NCBI GenBank assembly: GCA_034509735.1
Contig: JACGWO010000013.1
Location: forward strand, 12,916,136-12,980,135
Reading direction: 5' to 3'
Length of the DNA stretch: 64,000 bases
From: Sesamum alatum
Lineage: Eukaryota > Streptophyta > Magnoliopsida > Lamiales > Pedaliaceae
The notes beneath the pieces are model-generated. The model had not been told where the DNA came from and did no database searches. It saw nothing but the letters and a program-made list of their open reading frames with translations. The translations under genes were made by a program, and so were the position numbers. Of this stretch, positions 34,300 to 46,870 are shown in pieces; within the stretch, counting starts at the first letter, position 1, and every line of letters begins with the position of its first letter.

Positions 34300-35735
34300 T
34301 GCTGGAATAGGTGGCTAAAAAGCCAATTGAATTGGCGGTTTTGGGAACTATTCATCAATCTTTATTAATACAATATTATCCTGATGAATAGAGTAAGTAT
34401 CCATAACTCGCGTTTGTGTTTGTTGTGCTTACAACTAACGTTGAACGGCGTTTCAAAGTCACAATAAATGCCCATAAACTAATTGGATAACCCATGTAGT
34501 TGGGTTGTGCATTGGATGGCGGCTATGAAACCAACTTCTGAGGGATGGTCTAACACGTTCCAAGTCGAGGACCTCGAGACTGGACATCGAGTGTCCTACT
34601 GAGACTCGCACTAAGTATTGCATTCACTAGGTGAGTATCAAGTTTCATCGGCGACAGACGAAGGCCATCTATGCAATTTTAGTGGGTTAGTTAACAAGGT
34701 GGTCGACTGAGTGAACTGACTCGCGGGAATCGTCATATGGAAGCCTTGGAGGCTTAGTCGGTATGACAAGAATTTTCGGTTCCGGTAAAACGGGATTAGT
34801 CCTCGGACTTGACGAATCATGGCGGTCACGTGCATGCGAAGACTGTATCTTAGATCTGGCGAGAGGTGACCATTATGGAACATAGTTATTATAAGCCTTG
34901 TCTAGTGCAGTCGAGGTATGTAGAGAGGACGGTGGATTCCAAGTATATGACGATGATGTCTCCTATACGCTCTAAGATGGTTTAGACTTTGAAAGTCTAT
35001 AGCTATAGTAATTGATTGAGTAGGAAAGGGTTTCCTATGTCGATCGATAGAGTAAACGAATCTCTAGTATGAAGCATAGTTTTCTAGTCAAGGATGGAAA
35101 CCGATGCTCAATTCCATACCCTAGACTAAGGCCGAAAGACGTTCGACAGTAGGAATGTACCCGTATGAAACTCGGAGAGTAAATGTTCACGCCATTATTC
35201 ACCTAGTCTCTAGTGCCACGGGCCGTTGCTAGATGGCCATCGAGGTAACTGGCTATTTCCGGTTATTGGTTAATCAGATTTAATTGTGTTGGACACAAGC
35301 CTAAGTTTAGCTGAGGGTGAACCTAAAGAGTCACACACAAATCACTGGAGAGTGATGGAATTAATTTCGAATTAAGTTCGGAAGAGGTGAATTAGTTTAT
35401 TTGGATTAAATTAATTCTTGGAGAGCATAAATGATTGAATCATTTATGCGGAATTATCCATTGGATGGATGATCCGAAGTTCAGTTAATTAGATTAACTG
35501 AATTTTGAATTTGACCTTTTAAATTAATTGGATTGATTTAAAAGAGGCTTAGCCTAATTAATTATTGGATTGAATTCATTAATAAATTAGTTGATGGGTT
35601 GTTTAATTAAGATTGGATTCATTAATTAGTAGATATAGGGTAGAGATAATTAATTGGATTAATTATTGTATTGGGCTTAATTAATTAAGTGGATTCGATT
35701 CATTTAATTAATTAAGTGCATTTGCAATTGTGAGA
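34300..35735 (+). repeat. 5' LTR of element D, truncated
   Basis: Starts TGCTGGAATAGGTGGC (TGTTAGAATAGG in relatives) and matches 47698-48235 through its first ~540 bp, then follows the family layout as far as the CACACAAATCACTGG and AT-rich section. The U3 end, promoter, R/U5, primer site and leader are missing: sequence jumps at about 35735 into gag. Confidence 0.8.
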
Positions 35736-37349
35736 AGAGGCCCCATGGTCAGAGCCCACGATGGAGAGTCCAAGAAGATGAAGATGTAGTACAAGACCAG
35801 ACGCAGGAAGAGGAAGAAGGCTCAGAAAATATAAGCCGTTGCTAGCAGTTTGAGTGCTTCTATTACACCGCTGGGCGGGGGTAAAGGAAAGAGGAAAATG
35901 GTTGAATAATCAAAGGCTCCAAACAATGTTTGCATTAATTACAGAATAAAGGGACATCGAAAGAGGGAGTTTCCTAAAGCTCCTCTCCAGTGAAGGTGAC
36001 ATTTGAATTGAGTATCAACGTGATCTTCGTTTTGTTCTTTGGTATGGGAGACCAGTCGTTCATAACCTAAGAATGGTTCCCAGGTGATGATGAGGGCTAG
36101 AAAGCTAAGATAGACTATCCTAAGGTCTAGCAATGGCGAAGTTGTTGCTGCAAAGATTAGGGACTAGTTAGGCTTAACAGTGATCATGTTAGGATTGTGT
36201 CTGTGGGGATTATGTAACCTAGAATGATCAAAATATGTTCCATTTATTGTTGGAAAATTTTGGATAACATAATTTGATTAATAAAATTGTTTTTATTTGA
36301 CAAAGAATGGCGATTCTTATCTGTTAGGTTTGGTACATAAACAGTTGGCATTGTCCCATAATTGGACGAGTACTCAAAACAAATGACTAAATTAGGTAAA
36401 ATCAAGATGAACTTAATTACGAATTTGGCATCCATGGCTAGGTCAGTTTTCTCTAGTTAAGGATAAGGAAGTTGGAAGATCCAAAGATTCTATGAATAGA
36501 TGATTTGGGTCTGCTACCTTGAAATATTCTCTAAGAAGGAAAAGACTAAAAAAGCACTTTGTTAGACAAATTGGGCTTGCCAATAGTCTATTAGATTGGA
36601 TCCAAAAAAACTTCTATAGATTACTGAATACACGAGACTATAAAAGGTTTCACAAATCTAAGGGCCTTCGGTAGGTTCGGAGAATTAGACTTGGAGTGAT
36701 GAACCAAACTGATCACCTTTCTATTAGATCGAAAGGGCGTGTATTTAGTGGGAGTGTCAATAGTCTATTGAATTGGATCCAAAAAGATATCTGTAAGGTT
36801 ATAGAATACACAAGACCAACAGAGGATTCACAAGTCTAAGAACCTTTGGTAGGTGTGGGGTATTAGACTTGGAGTGGTGCATTAAACTGGTTACCTTTTG
36901 ATTAGATCGGGGAGGTCGTGAATATCCGAATGAGAATAGAATTCTCAATTAGTGGAATTCTTCTTGAAGTAACTATGGTTGAAAGGTCTTTGATAAGGGA
37001 GAAAATAAACCCTATCGGAGTTGGTTCGATCGATATTTCAATGAAGTTACCTTAGCCCATCTACACATGGACTTGAAAGTTGTCAGGTTGAGAAACATGG
37101 TACTTTCTTAAAGTCATGATCTAGTTACGATATTGGATATGGTTTGGAAAGCCTATATCCTACAAAGTTCATGAGTATGTGGGATGGTCTTGCATACGTC
37201 ACGAGACTAGTAGAGAGATAGACTATACTCGGTGTCTAGTTTGTGCAGGTCTAGCGCAGAATAATGCAAACACCGGGTTATTCCAATCCTCCTATGGACA
37301 ACCAGAATACCTTAGATACCTGATGGGTACAGATTTTTGGGATCGACCG
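35736..37349 (+). pseudogene. gag-protease-integrase remnants of element D
   Basis: Highly degraded. The knuckle region at about 35925-35990 reads like NVCI-Y-KGHRKREF, with Cys lost. GAG-pre-integrase and integrase segments align in pieces (ACTAAAAAAGCACTTTGTTAG near 36545; TGGTCTTGCATACGTCACGA near 37187 corresponds to GSPAYVK). No frame longer than about 65 codons. Part of the integrase appears twice (about 36570-36740 and 36765-36930), sharing TTAGATTGGATCC-like and ATTAGATCG phrases, suggesting a local duplication. Confidence 0.72.
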
Positions 37350-39328
37350 TGTTAAAATAGGTAACCATAAAGCCAATCTTGTTAGGATAATTGTAACATA
37401 CGTCTGAACATTTTCAAAGTTTTAATAAACCTTGATGAATAAGAAAGTGAAATTCATCTGGTTCATACTTTGTCTGAGTTCACTTTTACTATTTTATAAT
37501 TGTTCACTACACAAACAAAGCCCACAGACTGAGATCACATTTCGGGGACTGGAACTACGCTTGGAGGTAGGTTCATGAAATCAGTTTCGCCGAATCTGTC
37601 TGAAAATCTCCAAGTCAAGGAATCTCGGGAAATGGGTATCGAGAATCCACTTGAGACTTGCACTAAGTATCTACTGTCGTGTTTCATCGACGGGTGACGA
37701 GGGTCGTCTATACAGTGTTAGTGGGTCAGCTTGCTGGGGAGCAGCTGACTGAGGTGACTCGCGGGAACTGTCTTACGGAGGACCTTGAGTAGGGTCGGAT
37801 AGGTATGAGGTGAGTTCCCGATTCCAACAGTACAGGTCAATCCTTTGACTTGAGGAATTGCTGAGTTTACCTGTACACCGTGTCTGTATCTTAGGTATGG
37901 TGAGAGATTGCCAAAATATAGTTGCTGAGTAGTCATAAGCCATATCTAGTGCAACCATGGTGTGCAACGTGACAGTAGTTTTCAAGAAAGGATCTGTCTC
38001 CTGTCAAGAGTGTTGATAGTAGCGTCTCACTATACTCTGTGTCTTATCCCTAAAATCTGTGGCCACAGTAACTGAAAAGAAGGGAAGGATTCCCTGCGGC
38101 GTTTAGTATAGGATAGACCGACACTTAGGTCCAAGATGTGTACCTACGTATCCGTGCCCTAGACCCTAAGTGGTGAGACCGTAGACGGAAAGATAGAAGT
38201 ACTGTAGAGCCTAAATGCTCATCCCATGCATATTCACCTAGTCTCTAGTACCATGGACCGTTGCTAGACGGCCACCCATGGTAACGGACGGATTCTATCC
38301 GACCAAGTCTAGCTGAAGGTGAACCTAAAGAGTCACACACAATCCACACACATAACATATTTAATTTAGAATTAAAAAGAGATGGAACGATTAAATTAGA
38401 TTTAATCGGATCTTTCTTATCTTGGAAAAATTAATTCCTTTTATTAGATGAAAGGAATTTATCTAATAAATTAGATTTATTGAAAATTTAATTTAATGGG
38501 CTTAAAATAAATATTAATATTTATTATATTTATTTATTGCCCTTTTGATTATTTAATTAGATTTAAATACTCCATTAAATTGATGAATGGTTGAGATTGA
38601 AGAGGGAATTCAATGGCTAGGATTGATTTGACCGAGAAGCTAGAATTTACTAGGATTTGACTAGGTCAAATCCTATTCCAAGAGGAGTCTTCCAAAGAGT
38701 AGGAATTAGAAGAAGAATAGGATTCCTCCTCTATATATATACCTAACTCTTCACTTTGGAAGGGATGATGAAATTCAAAAACACACACATACACACACAC
38801 CATCACCGCTGCTCCTCTCTCTCTCTTGGCCTCTCTTCTCCCCTTTCCCAAGTTACTCTCTTTTGCTCTTTTGTGGTATACAATTGAACTTAAAGGAGGA
38901 TTGATCTCGTTAATTGATAGTGTTTGATCAATCCGTCCTCTCCAAATAAATATACACTTGTTCTTTTGCTAGCACGAGGATCAAGATACGTGGGCGGATT
39001 GCGTGTACGAATTAGAGGGTCTCAACTCGAGATCTTGGAGCAAAATGGGGAACAACGTGAGTAGCGGTTTGAAGACAAAACGACAACCGGGTAGGTTCTC
39101 GGTTTTGATGTTTTCGTCCCTCATCAACCCTATGGCCTCCATGAATTTCTTGTTTATTTTTTCATTCATGAGATACACCGAATGCCGGGAGATTCAAGGG
39201 TACACCCCTTGAACGTCTTTATTTCATTCTTGTTTATGGCATGGTTTAAATTATTGCAATTTTATTATACCGCACTTCCGCATTCGCGTTACTCTCGGGA
39301 CGATCCACACACCTTTGTTAGGCTTTCA
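37350..39328 (+). repeat. 5' LTR of element E (1979 bp)
   Basis: Begins TGTTAAAATAGGTAACC and ends TTAGGCTTTCA one base before the primer site. It matches the E 3' LTR (45457-46870) closely over their common length. Confidence 0.94.
38656..38741 (+). promoter_or_regulatory. Inverted W-box and TATA box in E 5' LTR
   Basis: TTTGACTAGGTCAAA at 38656-38670 and TATATATAT at 38732-38740, followed by CA- and CT-rich leader sequence. Only one complete motif is kept here. Confidence 0.6.
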
Positions 39329-39329
39329 G

Positions 39330-39341
39330 TGGTATCAGAGC
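39330..39341 (+). other. Primer-binding site of element E (tRNA-iMet)
   Basis: TGGTATCAGAGC, identical to that of B, 1 bp after the LTR. Confidence 0.93.
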
Positions 39342-41383
39342 CCGATCGGTGTATAGGCCAAGGGTTTTACGTTTGTTTAAAGCATGAAAACGTGTATGGC
39401 ATGATTTATATATTTCTTGATCTTTGAAATTATCAAGCATGTCGTTTTCTTCTCTTTCAATCGTGTATAAGTTCTTGGTATTGTTGGTGTTCTTGGTTTT
39501 CTTGAAAAATGGGGGCAGAAAAAAAAACGAAAGAAAAAGGCATCATGTGGCAGCCGGCGGCTGACAACGCACGTAGTGCGCACGGCGAGGCGCGCGCGCA
39601 GGCTCCCTTGCCTGTGCGCGGCAGCCCCGCTAGGCGCGCACAGTGCATAAAGGTTTACGGCCCCTGTGGGCGCCGCCGGACGCGCAGGCCGACGCATGGC
39701 CGGGCGCGCGCGCGCGCCAGCCTAGCGTGTCAAGGGCACTCGCGCGATCGGTGCGCGGCCAGGCAGGCCGCGCGCGCATAAGTCAGCGCCGCCTGGCGTG
39801 CACGCAGGCAGGCAACGGGGCGCGTGCGTGCTCGCACAGATCGCGCGTAGGATTCGCGCGCAGGCAGCATGGCAGGGCAGCGCATGCAGGCAGAGGAGCC
39901 TGCGCACGACTGCCCTACCAGCGCGCCAGCGCACGACGGGCACAGCACAACCAGGCGCGCGCCCAAGCAGGTAGGGGGCCTGCGCGCGCGCGGGCTTTAG
40001 GCTAGGCCTGCTGGCCCGCGTGCGTCTGGAGGCGCCACCGGAGGAAAGGTTTAAATGAAGAAAGGTTTTTTCTGAACAAGAAAGAAAATTGCCAATGTTA
40101 TGCCAAGTTTACATACATAACTCGTTCTTTCGTTTTATTATGGATTATGTGATTGGATATCATGGATTATGTACATGTGTTTATGTGATTTGATATCATG
40201 TAATTATGTGCATTAATTGAGAACGGATGATCACAAGCCCCAAACCGAATGTATGGTTTAAATTTATGTTGGGCCTGTGTGCCTCTTTTATTTTCTCCTC
40301 CTCATTTTCTAGTTGCCTTGGAATAATAAGGCATTCTATCTCGCTCATATTGTACTCCCCCCGGGTTTTCGCTAGGGTTTCTTTTTATATATGTAATGAG
40401 AGTCGTATAGGAGTGAGGAATTATTTTATGTTATTGGTGGAGATGAAGGATAGCCTAAATAGAGAGCCCAAAATGAAGAATCTAAGGCATTCCATGGAAA
40501 CTTGAAGGAGAAAGAGACCAAGGCCCATCAGCATGTTGATTGGGTTGCTATTAAATGTAATAGTGTAGGACCAACCCTAGATTGACCATAGATCCAATGC
40601 AGGCTCAGTGGGCTTTGCATAGGATTTCGACTTGTGATCATCCAGCAGGGGCGTGCTAGGCTTTAATTTTGCATGTGGCTCTTATGGTGAATGAATGATT
40701 TATTTATCATATTATTGCTATGGGATGCAAACTTTTAATTATCCATTATGTATGTATGTATGTATGTATGGGATCTCGGTCATTTTAACTCTCACTTGGT
40801 TGGACCAAAGTTCAAAATATTAGACCCTTCATAAATGGAGTTGGACTCTAGGAGTTCGTCCATGCCTTCCATCCATGGCAAAGTGAGGAAGCTGATTTAG
40901 GTCGATAGCGTGGTCTCACGAGTCGTTACACGACTATCGTGTTTAAAAGAAGCTACACTTTGTCATGAACAAGGAGTAGACTGTTGTTACTTGTCTCACG
41001 AGTTGTGGAGGTAGCAGTGAGTCTATAAATCGATTGATTGGGTCGGGTCTAACGCCCAAATAACGTGATTCGCTTGGAGTCCTCGGGATCACGTAAAAGG
41101 GTGAGGCAATTATCTTGGGAATCTCGTGGAACGAGAATGGTATGGCATACCTCCCACAGGATTCTTCCCATGCGAATCGTAAGAGCGGGGTATGGGGAAA
41201 ATCGCAGTGGATTCCAAGCCCACTAGGAAAGGGTTTTTTCCCAAAAAAAGCGTTTGAGAGTGTCGTGTTTTCGTATAAATAGTGGGAGCATTTAATGACT
41301 AAAGTCCAAGCGTTTAATTTTATTAAAACTTTCATTTTCAATTCTGCTGATCGTAGTTCTGTTCTTTAAATGTAGATTTAAAA
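39342..41383 (+). other. Untranslated leader of element E with a long GC-rich island
   Basis: Same plan as B: GC-rich block (about 39541-40050, longer than in B or C), then the TGATTGGATATCATG repeat region (first copy 40149-40163, a variant near 40186), then sequence shared with B up to gag. The GC block has many GCGCGC runs. Frames through it on both strands (for example 39643-40005) are Ala/Arg-rich by-products. Confidence 0.75.
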
Positions 41384-42176
41384 TTTATAAGATCCCATAT
41401 CAACCATACTTGAGACCAACAAGTTTAATGGAACCAATTACAACGACTGGTTGCGTAATCTGAGGATAGTCCTCGATTACGAGAATCAAGACTATGTCAT
41501 GGACGAGCCATTTCCTAGGACCTTGCTGGAAGGATCCATGCCAGAAGAACGTGAGACGTTCGAGACTTGGCACAAGGATAACCGGAGAGTCCGTAGCAGC
41601 ATACTTGCCTCTATGACGAATGAGATTCCAAGGCAGTATGAAAGGCTAGACGATGTCCCTTCCATTATGGCTCGCCTGAAGGATTGCTATGCAGTCCCGG
41701 ACTGGCATACTAGGTATGTCGCAATGAAGGTGTTCTTTGGAACTAAAATGTCCGAAGGGTCCTCTGTACAACAGCATGGGGTCAAGATGCTTACCTTGGT
41801 GGACAAGCTCGAAGACCTCAAAGCAGGGCTCGATAACGAGACATACATTGATGTGATCCTTCAGTCTCTCCCACCCTCCTTCGACCAATTCATTGTTAAC
41901 TACAACATGAATACTCTTGAGAAGGGCATTCATGAGTTAATTAATATGTTGGTGCAATACCAGGCAACGACCAAAAAGTCTGCACCGTCGGTGTTGTTTG
42001 GAGATGCTTCGACTTCCAAAGAGAAAGGCAAGGGCGCCGGACGTCGGAGAAGGAAGAAGGGAAAGGGAAAAGCCGTCAAAGCAGCTACCAACACTAAAAG
42101 TGTTCCCATTGCCAAAGTGGGGAAGGGCAAAGGGAAAAGGAAGGTTGACTCAAAAGCAACAGTTGATGGAAAATGA
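41384..42176 (+). pseudogene. gag: gag (element E), start codon lost
   Basis: The position of B's gag ATG reads TTT (41384-41386) and a nearby frameshift follows. From NDWLRNLRIVLDYENQ (about 41440) the frame is open to TGA 42174-42176 and covers the complete Gag core (RQYERLDDVPSIMARLKD, LQSLPPSFDQF, INMLVQYQATTKK) and the basic Lys/Gly tail. The CCHC knuckle lies in the +1 frame. This is the best preserved gag core in the window. Confidence 0.9.
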
Positions 42177-43330
42177 CATATGTATTCATTGCCGTGACAA
42201 AGGGCATTGGAAGAGGGATTGCCCCAAACTCCTCTCCAAGCAAGGTATCTTTGTGGTTGAGGTTAATATGGTTACTAACCCTGCCTCTTGGGTATTAGAT
42301 ACCGCCTGTGGAGCTCACATTTGCAATGATTTGCAGGTGCTAAAAAAGAAGCAGAAAACTGAGTAGCGAAGATATGGTCCTAAAGCTTGGAAATGGCAAG
42401 GCCATCTTGGCAGAAGCAATAGGATCCGCCACCCTAGTAGTTAGTGATCATATTAGTATAGTATTAGAGCAAGTTTATTATGTACCTAGCATGATTAGAA
42501 ACATCATTTCCATTCCGTTGTTAGACAATAGTGGATATGAGTTTATAATCAATAAAAATTGCATTTATTTGATGAAAGGTGGAATTGCCCATCTGCTTGG
42601 TACGCTTAATAACGGCCTCTATATTTTACAACAAGCGAATTTCGTTCTAAATGCTCAACACAAACGTAAAATAGATGATAACGGGAACACGCAACTGTGG
42701 CACGCAAGGCTAGGTCACATTTCCCAAGATAGGATGAAGAAATTGGTAGACTCAAAGAACCTAGAGGTTGGGGACTTGAGTAAACTACCAACTTGTGAAT
42801 CCTGTCTTAGAGGGGAAATGACCAAGAAGCCCTTTGTAGGACGAAGCAGGCTTGCCACAGGTCTGTTGGACTTAGTCCATACAGACGTATGTGGACCACT
42901 AAGGACGCAAGCCCGAGGTGGGTTCTCCTACTTCATAACCTTCACCGATGATCATTCACGGTATGGTTATGTATACCTGATGAGGTACAAGTCTGAAGCT
43001 CTTGAGAGGTTTAAAGAATTCAAACTTGAAGTTGAGAACCAAACCAACTCCAAAATTAAAGTCCTACGGTCAGACCGAGGCGGAGAATACCTTAGTACTG
43101 AGTTCCTTAATTATCTTAAATAAAACGGTATAATCTCTGAATGGACACCTCCCTGGACACCACAGTTAAATGGGGTCTCTGAAAGGAGGAAGCGAACCCT
43201 GTTAGACATGATCTGATACATGATGAGTTTTACCAAATTGCGCTTGTCTTTTTGGGGCTATGCATTGGAGACTGTAGCCAAATTATTAAACTTGGAGCCA
43301 ACCAGTGTATTGACCCAAACCCATATGAGA
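42177..43330 (+). pseudogene. pol: CCHC knuckle, protease and integrase (element E)
   Basis: Knuckle CIHCRDKGHWKRDC at about 42181-42225. Protease active site reads LDTACGAHICND (Gly to Ala in DTG; DTA/DSA variants occur in active retroviral-type proteases). An indel near 42355 gives a stop at 42364. Integrase is open from 42374 to 43123 with intact HHCC parts (WHARLGHIS, LPTCESCLRG), HTDVCGP, FTDDHSRY and RSDRGGEYLS, then TAA at 43121-43123 (LK-stop). Downstream SEWTPPWTPQLNG and ERRKRTLLDM persist with another stop near 43213. Confidence 0.92.
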
Positions 43331-45440
43331 TATGGCACACAAGCCTGCATCCTACAACTACTTGAAAGTGTGGGGTAGCCCTGTATATGTCAAGAAGCTA
43401 GTGGCAGACAAGCTTGAATCAAAGTCTAGTTTGTGCAGGTTTGTTGGATACCCTAAAGAAACTGCAGGTTATTATTTCTATGACCCCTTGGAACAGAAGG
43501 TATTTGTTTCAAGGAATGCAGTATTCTTGGAACAAGGATTTCCAAAGGGTGTCCAGCCTGATGAACTGATCTTTGAGGAGTCAAGTGATGCAAACCAATC
43601 ATCAGTAGAAGCCGCGGATACCTCACTAAGAGGATTCAGGATAAATACCCAGAAGGCTGATCAACCTCGAGAAGTTCAGCATGCCAGGCATGACGAACGA
43701 CCTCAGGAAGAGCCAGCCCCGGTACCTGAACCGCCAGCTCCTATTCAGTCAACACCCATAGTCATCACTGACGTTTCCCGTTCTCCGTAGGTCAGCCAGA
43801 GAGTCTCGCCCTCCCATGAGGTATGGATTTCTAGACGTGACCAATCGATTGGATAAGGATCCTAAGACATACGGGGAAGCGATGTCTGACATCGACTCTG
43901 GGAGATGGCTTGAGGCTATGAAAAACCGAAAATGGACTCCATGAGTGAGAACCAAGTCTGGACACTTGTAGACCCACCCAAAGGGGTTAAGCCAGTTGGT
44001 GTAAATGAGTCTATAAGCACAAACTTGGCATTGATGGAGAAGTCACAACCTTCAAGGCTAGGCTAGTGGCAAAAGGGTACACTCAACGACTCAGGGTCGA
44101 CTTCGAGGATACCTATTCGCCGGTAGCCATGGCTAAGTCCATTCAGATCTTGCTTGCCATAGCAGCATGGTATGACTATGAGATATGGCAGATGAACGTG
44201 AAAACGGCTCTCCTCAATGGTTTCGTTGAGGAAGAGATCTACATGGATCAGCCGGAGGGATACACAGTCGCCGGAGAAGAGCAGAAAATCTGTCGTCTCC
44301 AGAAGTTCATCTATGGCCTCAAACAAGCATCCCGAAGCTGGAACATTCGCTTTGATGAAGTCATACGGAGCTATGATTTCATCAAAAACAAATCCGACCC
44401 TTGTGTATACAAAGAAGGTCAGTGGGAAGCTCTATAGTGTTTCCTAGTGCTTTATGTGGATGACATTCTACTCATAGGTAATGACGTTAGAATGTTGGGT
44501 AACACAAAATCATGGTTATCAACTCAGTTTTCCATGAACGATTTGGGTAAAGCCTCCTACATTCTTGGCATCCAGATTGTTAGGGACAGATCTAGAAGAA
44601 TGTTGGGACTGACCCAAAACTCGTATATGGAGAAAGTCCTGAAAAGATTTCGCATGGACAACTCCAAACAAGGCTTTCTTCCTATGGGGCATGGGATCAA
44701 GTTGTCCAAGAAACAGTCTCCACAGACTGATGAGGAACTTGAGAGGATGAAAGTCGTCCCCTATGCTTCTACCGTAGGGAGCATCCAATATGCCGTCCAC
44801 TGCACGAGACCTGACATCGCTTACATCTTAAGTGTGACGAGCAGATATCAGTCTTGTGCAGGAGAGACACATTGGAATGCAGTCAAGGGCATCCTTAAGT
44901 ACCTGAGGAGGACTAAGGAAATGTTCTTGGTCTATGGTAATGGAGAACTGATCTTGGAAGGCTTTATCGATGCTAGCTTCCAGGCAGATGACGATGATGC
45001 CAACTCTCAGTCAGGTTATGTATTCAGGCTCAATGGAGGCGTGGTAGCATGGAAAAGTTTCAAAGCAAGCAACCACTGCTTATTCCACCACTGAGGCTGA
45101 ATACATAGCAACTTCAGAAGCTGCCAAAGAAGCAGTTTGGATGAGATACTACATCCAAGAGTTGAGTGTGGTGCCTAGCATTGCGGAGCCCCTAGTTATC
45201 TTTTGCGATAACAACGGAGCCATAGCACAAGAAAAGGAACCGAGATCTCATCACCGATCCAAGCACATTCTTAAACGCTACCACCTTCTGAGAGAAATGG
45301 TAGGAAGAGGTGATGTTCAGATGGACCGAGTCAACTCAGTAGACAACACAACAGATCCGCTGACGAAGCCTATGTCGCAGAGTGCTCATACGCAACATCT
45401 TGAGAAGATGGGTATTAGACATATGGGTGATTGGCTTTAA
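43331..45440 (+). pseudogene. pol: pol: integrase C-terminus, reverse transcriptase, RNase H (element E)
   Basis: Small deletions near 43321 and 43339 shift the frame. It is open at 43332-43790 (KPASYNYLKVWG, EQKVFVSRNAVFLEQGFP) and shifted again in the linker. RT: 44066-44437 with MNVKTALLNG (the first catalytic Asp replaced by Asn), SRSWNIRFDEV; a frame change near 44410; then 44447-45094 with MLYVDDILLIGND and RNase H FIDASFQAD. An extra A near 45062 shifts the frame. The final segment 45141-45440 has FCDNNGAIAQ and ends GDWL-stop. Dead by several lesions. Confidence 0.92.
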
Positions 45441-45445
45441 AGGCC

Positions 45446-45456
45446 AAGTGGGAGAT
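45446..45456 (+). other. Polypurine tract of element E
   Basis: AAGTGGGAGAT before the 3' LTR start (TGCTAGAATAGG, TGTT mutated to TGCT). Confidence 0.85.
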
Positions 45457-46870
45457 TGCTAGAATAGGTGACCATGAAGCCAATCTTGTTAAGCGAATTA
45501 TAACCTATGTCTCAACAATTTCAGAGTTTTAATAAACCTTGATGAATAAGAAAGTGAAATTCATCTGGCTCATACTTTGTCTGTGTTCACTTTTACTGCT
45601 TTATAACTGTTCACTACAGAAACAAAGCCCACAGACTGAGATCACATTTCGGGGACTGGAACTACGCTTGGAGGTAGGTTCATGAAATCAGTTTCGCCGA
45701 ATCAGTCTGAAAATCTCCAACTCAAGGAATCTCAGGAAATGGGTATCGAGAATCCACTTGAGACTTGCACTAAGCACCTACTGTCATGTTTCGTTGACGG
45801 GTGACGAGGGTCGTCTATGCAGCGTTAGTGGGTTAGCTTGCTGGGGATCAGCTGACTGAGGTGACTCGGGGGAACCGTCTTACGGAGGATGTTGAGTAGG
45901 GTCGGATAGGTATGACGTGAGTTCTCGGTTCCAACAGTACAGGTCAATCCTTTGACTTGAGGAATTGCTGAGTTTACTTGTACACCGTGTCTGTATCTTA
46001 GGTATGGTGAGAGATTGCCAAAACATAGTGGCTGAGTAGTCATAAGCCATATCTAGTGCAGCCATGGTGTGCAACGTGACAGTAGTTTCCAAGAAAGGAT
46101 CTGTCTCCTGTCAAGAGCGTTGACAGTAGCGACTCACTATACTCTGTGTCTTGTCCCTAAAAATATGTGGCACAGTAACTGAACAGAAGGAAGGATTCCT
46201 GCGGCAATTAGTATAGGACAGACCGACACTTAACCAAGATGGGCACCTACGTAACCGTGCCCTAGACCCTAAGTGGTGAGACCGTAGACGGAAGGATAGA
46301 AGTACTGTAGAGCCTAAATGTTCATCCCCCCGCATATTCACCTAGTCTCTAGTGCTATGAACCGTTGCTAGACGGCCACCCATGGTAATGGACGGATTCT
46401 AGGAATCCGACCAAGTCTAGCTGAAGGTGAACCTAAAGAGTCACACACAATCCGCACACATAATGTATTTAATTTAGAATTAAAAAGAGATGGAACGATT
46501 AAGTTAGATTTAATCGATCTTTCTTATCTTGGGAAAATTAATTCCTTTTATTAGATGAAAGGAATTTATCTAATAAATTAGATTTCTTAAAATTTTAATT
46601 TAATGGCTTAAAATAAATATTAATATTTTATTATATTTATTTATTGCCCTTTGGATTATTTAATTAGATTGAAATACTCCATTAAATTGATGAATGGTTG
46701 AGATTGAAGGGGGAAATCAATGGCTAGGATTGGTTTGACCAAGAAGTTAGAATTGACTAGTCCAATCCTATTCCAAGAGGAGTCTTCCAAAGAGTAGGAA
46801 TTAGAGGAGGAATAGGATTCCTCCTCTATATATATATATACCTAACTCTTCACTTTGGAAAGGATGAAAT
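45457..46870 (+). repeat. 3' LTR of element E, 3'-truncated
   Basis: Matches 37350-38775 of the 5' LTR up to just past the TATA box (46825-46840), then stops within GGATGAAATT. The last ~560 bp (R/U5) are absent. Confidence 0.9.

Larger units (their letters stand above)
37350..46870 (+). mobile_element. Ty1/copia element E, 3' LTR truncated
   Basis: 5' LTR 37350-39328, primer site, leader, gag, pol, polypurine tract, and a 3' LTR that begins at 45457 but breaks off near 46870, about 560 bp short. Beyond the break the sequence is D's reverse-transcriptase region, whereas left of E it is D's integrase C-terminus. About 1 kb of D and the end of E are therefore both missing, most simply through one deletion. 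Close relative of A and B. Confidence 0.92.

Noticed and set aside
39643..40005. Long Ala/Arg-rich frames on both strands through the GC islands (also 8759-9330 and 28455-28758)
   Set aside because: GC-rich DNA lacks stop codons by composition. Frames overlap on both strands, are low-complexity and are not shared between elements.
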